Positions 6,438 to 9,671 of a DNA stretch of 9,671 bases are shown in pieces. The number at the start of each line of letters is the position of its first letter. Positions within the stretch are counted from its first letter, which is position 1. Source of the DNA: Kiritimatiellia bacterium (GTDB taxonomy: Bacteria > Verrucomicrobiota > Kiritimatiellia > SLAD01); assembly GCA_007127595.1 (NCBI GenBank), contig SKZA01000206.1, positions 1 to 9,671 on the forward strand, given 5' to 3'. The position numbers and the translations under genes are program-made. The notes beneath the pieces were generated by a model. It was not told where the DNA came from. It worked only from the letters and a program-made list of their open reading frames with translations, and searched no databases.

Positions 6438-7223
6438 TCACCGCAGATAGCTTGTATCGCCCGCGGGCGCGAACCGTCCGATCATGGCGTCGGGCGCACG
6501 GCTATCCAGCGTGGACGGATGCATTTCCAAATGGCCGACTGCGCCGCTGGCAAAAGCCACTAGCGCCTTGCCTCGATGGCGGAAATGCACGGTGACTTCG
6601 ACGTCATCGATCCCGTAAAACTCCTCGATCATGGGGTTGGAAGGCGAGGCCGGGCTTTGGAACGTGTTGACTTGGGCCGAGGTGGCGAACATAACAACCC
6701 GTTCGGGGTTCGACAAAGCGGAGAGGCGCACCGGCGTGCCGACTCCCATCCAGCCGCGCATGCGGTTCCCCTCATGATCCGCGAGGAGGACGTTGTACGC
6801 GATGCCAATGTACCCGAACCGGTACTTCGGCTTGAAAGCCCGTCCCGTGAGCGCAAAGGAGGGATCAGGCATGAGCCCGGCCGGGATATAGCCGCCCAGC
6901 GGCCCATCATTCGGATCAAATGTACGCGATCCTTCTCCCGCGCCAAGGCTGGCCATGGACTCAAAGCCGTACCACCAGCGTATCCCCTCCCCGGGCACAT
7001 TTTCCCTGTACTTCCAGAACTGCATATCGTGGTCGCCCAGATAGGTGATCGCGCCCACGGTCAACTGACGAAGATTATTCGAGGATACGGCCAATGAGGC
7101 CGCATGATAAAAATGACGGACGGCTCCGAACGTCAGCGTGAACAACAGCGCGAGGATGCCGATTACCATCAGCAACTCGACCAGCGTAAATCCGCTCTTT
7201 TGTTTAGTGCGGCGCATGGGCAT
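6438..7223 (-). CDS. Type II secretion/type IV pilus-like pseudopilin, H-X9-DG-like family
   Basis: The protein has a class III prepilin leader: a basic segment MPMRRTKQKSG and cleavage at G11|F12. The mature start FTLVELLMVIGILALL carries the conserved Glu5 and a hydrophobic helix. This targets it to a prepilin peptidase and a pilus- or T2SS-like assembly. Near the C-terminus H216 is followed by nine residues and then S226-G227, a variant of the H-X9-DG motif found in abundant planctomycete, verrucomicrobial and lentisphaeral prepilin-like proteins; the Asp is replaced by Ser. The length of 261 residues is ordinary for that group. ATG 7223 or ATG 7217 could be the start, and both overlap the end of the PEP-CTERM gene. 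The gene therefore sits second in the riboswitch operon and is probably translationally coupled. Confidence 0.87.
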   Translation of the reverse strand: MPMRRTKQKSGFTLVELLMVIGILALLFTLTFGAVRHFYHAASLAVSSNNLRQLTVGAITYLGDHDMQFWKYRENVPGEGIRWWYGFESMASLGAGEGSRTFDPNDGPLGGYIPAGLMPDPSFALTGRAFKPKYRFGYIGIAYNVLLADHEGNRMRGWMGVGTPVRLSALSNPERVVMFATSAQVNTFQSPASPSNPMIEEFYGIDDVEVTVHFRHRGKALVAFASGAVGHLEMHPSTLDSRAPDAMIGRFAPAGDTSYLR

Positions 7224-8001
7224 TCATACTTCGACGCGTAAAACGCGCGCATAATAACAGGCCGCCACCCAACACAATGAGCATCGACACCGCCGGCTCG
7301 GGAATCGCCGCCAACGCGACGCCGGGCTCGACCGGTGTCCAGTCCGGATCGGCGAAACTCATCGCGTACCAACCGTCGTCATCCAGGCTGATACCGCTCA
7401 AGCCAAAGTCCGCCGATGTCCATTGTGTCGGATAGTTCGTGCTCGGCTCGGCGGCTGAGGCCAGCGATCCGCCAAGAAAAAGACCCCACGTGCGATTGTA
7501 TGGCGAGACGAGATCATTCCAGCCTTCGCTGTATCGATCCTCCGCATTCGCCGGCGCAACAGTGGACGAGGAAAGCGGCGCATCGACGGCGTTGTTGGTC
7601 ACATTCATGTCGTCGATCCCGCCGGGAAAGGCGGGCGTAACGAAATTCCCCGCCGGGTCCTGCGCGCCCGACAAACCGAACGCGTCGGAACCGGACTGGT
7701 ATCCGATGCCGAACAAGGCGAGGCCCCACTCCGAGGCGCTGTCCAAACGCAGAAAAAGGCGCGGATCTTCCGACGCGAGGGCCAGCAGCATGTCTTCCGC
7801 CGTCAGACTGCCGTCCCAGCGAAAGCCCCAAGCCAGGCTGAAGTCCGATTTGCCGTCGTTCCAGTTGATTACCATGGCGGACCGACTGTCGCCGCTGCCC
7901 CAGTAATTCAGGTCATCAAACCCATTAATCGGCGAGGCGAGAGCGTGCGAAGTCCAGAGTGCGGCGGCCAGGAAGGCCGTTGCGATGCGGACGTGTATCA
8001 T
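7204..8001 (-). CDS. PEP-CTERM surface protein under a cobalamin riboswitch
   Basis: The 265-residue precursor has an N-terminal signal peptide (VRIATAFLAAALWTSHALA, cleavage near 22). Its C-terminal exosortase signal consists of IPEP (233-236), a hydrophobic helix (239-251) and a basic RFTRR tail. It should be exported, cut by an exosortase and left at the cell surface. The mature part is acidic and rich in Gly, Asp and Trp. Its first block, VINWNDGKSDFSLAWGFRWDG (44-64) with TAEDMLLALASEDPRL (67-82), resembles a domain I recall from surface proteins near corrinoid-uptake genes; I could not check this. The GTG at 8127 would extend the frame into the riboswitch, so ATG 8001 is chosen; GGAG (8019-8016) lies 14 nt upstream. 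It precedes and overlaps the pseudopilin gene. Confidence 0.85.
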   Translation of the reverse strand: MIHVRIATAFLAAALWTSHALASPINGFDDLNYWGSGDSRSAMVINWNDGKSDFSLAWGFRWDGSLTAEDMLLALASEDPRLFLRLDSASEWGLALFGIGYQSGSDAFGLSGAQDPAGNFVTPAFPGGIDDMNVTNNAVDAPLSSSTVAPANAEDRYSEGWNDLVSPYNRTWGLFLGGSLASAAEPSTNYPTQWTSADFGLSGISLDDDGWYAMSFADPDWTPVEPGVALAAIPEPAVSMLIVLGGGLLLCARFTRRSMNAHAPH

Positions 8002-8014
8002 GCTTTCTCTTTCT

Positions 8015-8031
8015 GCTCCTTGCGCGGGAGC
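8015..8031 (-). promoter_or_regulatory. Hairpin that can sequester the ribosome-binding site
   Basis: On the minus strand GCTCC (8031-8027) pairs with GGAGC (8019-8015) across a 7-nt loop. The only GGAG upstream of the ATG at 8001 lies inside the second arm. The spacing of 14 nt to the start codon is long, so its role as the ribosome-binding site is uncertain. Confidence 0.4.
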
Positions 8032-8056
8032 GGTTGCGGATCGTTCGCAAACAAGG

Positions 8057-8083
8057 AAAAAGAAAACACGATGGGTGTTCCTC
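8057..8083 (-). terminator. Putative riboswitch-controlled intrinsic terminator
   Basis: On the minus strand AACAC (8079-8075), loop CCATC and GTGTT (8069-8065) form a 5-bp stem, extendable by two G-T pairs, followed by a T-rich run that includes TTTTT at 8061-8057. GAGGAACAC (8083-8075) can instead pair with the end of the aptamer (8127-8116). The stem is weak, so termination strength is uncertain. Confidence 0.45.
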
Positions 8084-8117
8084 GCGCCTCTTTCGCGAAA
8101 GCGATCCATGAGGTGGA

Positions 8118-8255
8118 GGGAAAACACGTCTTCTGGCTTTCGGCTTTAACCTACGTCCCGCCTTCCCACTCTTACGAGCGGTGGCTTTTGGGCTTCGTAG
8201 CCGATTACAGCGGCGCGACCGCGTCCGATTCTCACGGACTTCCGTTTGTTTTCCC
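8118..8255 (-). ncRNA. Cobalamin (B12) riboswitch aptamer
   Basis: Read on the minus strand, the region reproduces the cobalamin riboswitch in order. The closing stem P1 is GGGAAAACA (8255-8247) pairing perfectly over 9 bp with TGTTTTCCC (8126-8118). Next come GGAAG and the GTCCG/CGGAC stem (8239-8235 with 8227-8223), then the core GCGCCGCTGTAA. After that come AGCCACCGC, TGGGAAGGCG (GGGAAGG at 8167-8161) and the B12 box AGCCAGAAGACGTG (8138-8125). The B12 box differs from its consensus at two positions. The aptamer binds adenosyl- or related cobalamins and usually lowers expression when occupied. It lies in a leader of about 280 nt ahead of the PEP-CTERM gene. The order of motifs plus a perfect P1 makes chance resemblance very unlikely. 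Confidence 0.92.
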
Positions 8256-8286
8256 GCCGGCTTGGTTATGCCAATGAACTGGAGGC

Positions 8287-8315
8287 ACGATAGGAAATGC
8301 TGGGGGACGAGTCAA
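8287..8315 (-). promoter_or_regulatory. Sigma-70-type promoter of the riboswitch operon
   Basis: On the minus strand TTGACT (8315-8310) and TATCGT (8292-8287) are spaced by 17 nt. Transcription should start near 8280, about 25 nt before the riboswitch P1 stem. A small TTGG-CATAA-CCAA hairpin (8275-8263) lies at the 5' end of the transcript. Confidence 0.7.
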
Positions 8316-8345
8316 TATCCGGATGCGCCTTGATTGGTCAGGTAA

Positions 8346-8403
8346 GGCGCTCGCTACGCGCGCGCCGCGGCGGCGTGAGCCACTCCGCCCTCCCTTTGGC
8401 GGA
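8346..8403. repeat. GC-rich block of overlapping inverted repeats
   Basis: Three potential stems are packed here: GGCGC/GCGCC (8346-8350 with 8362-8366), GGCGG/CCGCC (8369-8373 with 8385-8389) and TCCGCC/GGCGGA (8384-8389 with 8398-8403). The last two share an arm and exclude each other. The block lies between the NTF2-like gene and the riboswitch promoter. It may end the upstream transcript, but no T-tract is present. The rest of the 8316-8451 gap shows nothing recognisable. Confidence 0.5.
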
Positions 8404-8451
8404 AGCCTCCACAGTATGGTTTCGATCAGGCAGCAACCGCCCTACTCCGCC

Positions 8452-8832
8452 TCACATTCCGCGCGGAATCTGGGAGGAGTGATGGTGCAGGATCGGCGCT
8501 CTTTGCGCGGTGTCGATCACGTATGTAAAGCGCGCCTCGAAGGTGAGCAACTGCCCGTCCAACTCGAAGCGAAAGGCGTACAGCCCGCTCAAGGTCCCGG
8601 CGGTGTCCGACAACTTGAATTCACGCACGGTCCCTTCATGAAGCGTTACGCTCGATTGAGGCCGCCCGGCAAGCATCTCGAAATACTTCACACGGTCGTC
8701 ATGCGTAAGCAATGCGCGCGCGGAAAACGTCGGCAACAAGGCGGCGTCCGGGGCGTACAACGCCGCTGCGCCCTGCGCATCGCCGGCGTTCACGAACTCC
8801 AGCCAGTGAATCAATACATCGCGTGTGGTCAT
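8452..8832 (-). CDS. NTF2-like (SnoaL / CaMKII-association type) protein
   Basis: The 126 residues form one NTF2-like cone fold, a scaffold used by small enzymes, ligand-binding proteins and association domains. Supporting blocks are WLEFVNAGDAQGAAALYAPDAALLPT (10-35), the Y50-F-E-M-L segment, and the final strands LYAFRFELDGQ, EARFTYVI and I-L-H-H-H-S-S-Q-I-P (113-123). The last three resemble the DUF4440/CaMKII-association subgroup. No signal peptide is visible, so it is probably cytoplasmic. GAGG overlaps the stop region of the upstream beta-barrel gene and lies 5 nt from the ATG, and only 7 nt separate the genes, so they are co-transcribed. The substrate cannot be told. Confidence 0.85.
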   Translation of the reverse strand: MTTRDVLIHWLEFVNAGDAQGAAALYAPDAALLPTFSARALLTHDDRVKYFEMLAGRPQSSVTLHEGTVREFKLSDTAGTLSGLYAFRFELDGQLLTFEARFTYVIDTAQRAPILHHHSSQIPRGM

Positions 8833-8839
8833 GAATGCC

Positions 8840-9671
8840 TCACAGAAGGTGGGTCAGGCCCAGAATGAACTGGTTGCTCGGATACTTGTCGCCGTCCGCC
8901 CGGATTTCCTCGTAGGCGAAACCGACGTTCACGGACGTGTACAACGTGACGGCGTAGTTCAAGCCGAGATGAATGCGATGCGTATCGCCGCCACGCAGCC
9001 GCACGGCGTCGTAACGGTCGCGAAACGTATCGATCGGGAATCGACGGCCTCGTATTTCTTCGCCGAGATCGTCACGCGGTTGATGCACGAGCACAACTCC
9101 GTCCCGATAGCTGTAGCCCAGCGTGATGCCGACCTGTTCGGTAACCAATAGTTCAGCATCAAAGCCGACGGTGTGGCCCTCGCGGTCATAAACCGGATTC
9201 TCGCTCTCAAAGCGGTTATCGTATTCGTAGTACAATTCCGCGCGCACATGCTCGCCCAATCCGAAGATGGCGCTTAACCGCGGGTTGATTTCCGCCCCAA
9301 ACCGCGGATCCTGATCGTGGAATTCATACTTCAGCCCAAGCGAGGCCTGCAGCGAAGGTGCGTCGGGCCCTTCTCCGAGTTGTTGCCGCAAGCCGACGTT
9401 TATGCCGGGGGCCACATAATTGAGTTTGTTGTATTTCCCGTGAATGGCGCCCGACAGGATGCCGGCCACGTGGGAAAACGTGTAATCGGCGAGCTGAAAC
9501 TGTCGTTCCATGCGTAACGAGGGCTCGATGATGAAATCGCCCTTTTCCCCATCGCCGTCAAAACTGCGGTTGATATTGTCATCGGCGGTGAGTTGCAGGT
9601 CGAGCGTGGGATACCAGTCGCCGAGCCAGAGCGGCGCTTGTGCGGCGGCCGGCGCGGCTGCGCAGGCTACG
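8840..9671 (-). CDS. Outer-membrane beta-barrel protein (5' end outside the window)
   Basis: The visible 276 residues begin inside a signal peptide (ACAAAPAAAQA, cleavage near AAAQA). They then alternate polar and hydrophobic residues in many strands of 8-12 residues (LDLQLTADDNINRS, AELYYEYDNRF, GITLGYSYRDGV, IHLGLNYAVTLYTSVNVGFAYEEI), separated by charged Asp/Gly-rich turns. This is the pattern of an outer-membrane barrel and resembles the putative beta-barrel porin type 2 group often seen near exopolysaccharide/exosortase loci. The chain ends in LGLTHLL rather than the usual terminal Phe. The frame is open to the window edge and only a few N-terminal residues should be missing. It is followed after 7 nt by the NTF2-like gene. 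Confidence 0.82.
   Translation of the reverse strand, partial: VACAAAPAAAQAPLWLGDWYPTLDLQLTADDNINRSFDGDGEKGDFIIEPSLRMERQFQLADYTFSHVAGILSGAIHGKYNKLNYVAPGINVGLRQQLGEGPDAPSLQASLGLKYEFHDQDPRFGAEINPRLSAIFGLGEHVRAELYYEYDNRFESENPVYDREGHTVGFDAELLVTEQVGITLGYSYRDGVVLVHQPRDDLGEEIRGRRFPIDTFRDRYDAVRLRGGDTHRIHLGLNYAVTLYTSVNVGFAYEEIRADGDKYPSNQFILGLTHLL

Noticed and set aside
8002..8127. Upstream GTG start that extends the PEP-CTERM protein by 42 residues
   Set aside because: The extension would be translated from the riboswitch and its expression platform, and it would put the signal peptide internal to the protein.

Overview
The window looks like part of a Gram-negative genome from the Planctomycetes-Verrucomicrobia-Lentisphaerae-Kiritimatiellae (PVC) group. 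This is inferred from gene content: an exosortase with an EpsI-type partner, a PEP-CTERM protein, a pseudopilin-like protein with a relic H-X9-DG motif, a YdjY-domain secreted protein and an outer-membrane beta-barrel. No rRNA, tRNA, CRISPR array or insertion sequence was seen.

Left part (1-3009, mostly + strand). The first ~110 bases read on the minus strand as a piece of a 5'-nucleotidase/metallophosphatase-like protein. They run head-to-head into an exosortase that lacks the N-terminal half of full-length relatives, so a rearrangement or chimeric join at about 94-135 is likely. The exosortase overlaps an EpsI-type protein. A UDP-glucuronate decarboxylase (nucleotide-sugar supply, as in exopolysaccharide loci) and a small FHA protein with its own promoter follow.

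Middle part (3011-6421). Two minus-strand genes, a MATE exporter and a secreted YdjY-domain protein with two ExbD-like C-terminal segments, converge on the FHA gene. A hairpin-rich spacer of about 320 bp separates them from a small + strand zinc-ribbon gene.

Right part (6438-9671, minus strand). The clearest regulatory unit is a promoter (TTGACT-N17-TATCGT), a cobalamin (B12) riboswitch, a putative terminator/antiterminator platform, then a PEP-CTERM surface protein and an overlapping pseudopilin-like gene. Upstream of it, a beta-barrel gene that runs off the window edge and an NTF2-like gene form a separate tight pair.

Main idea: a corrinoid-responsive surface module in which a PEP-CTERM protein, anchored by an exosortase like the one at the left edge, is made together with a pseudopilin when B12 is scarce. 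The aptamer and the PEP-CTERM signal are directly readable in the sequence. The role in corrinoid capture is inference.
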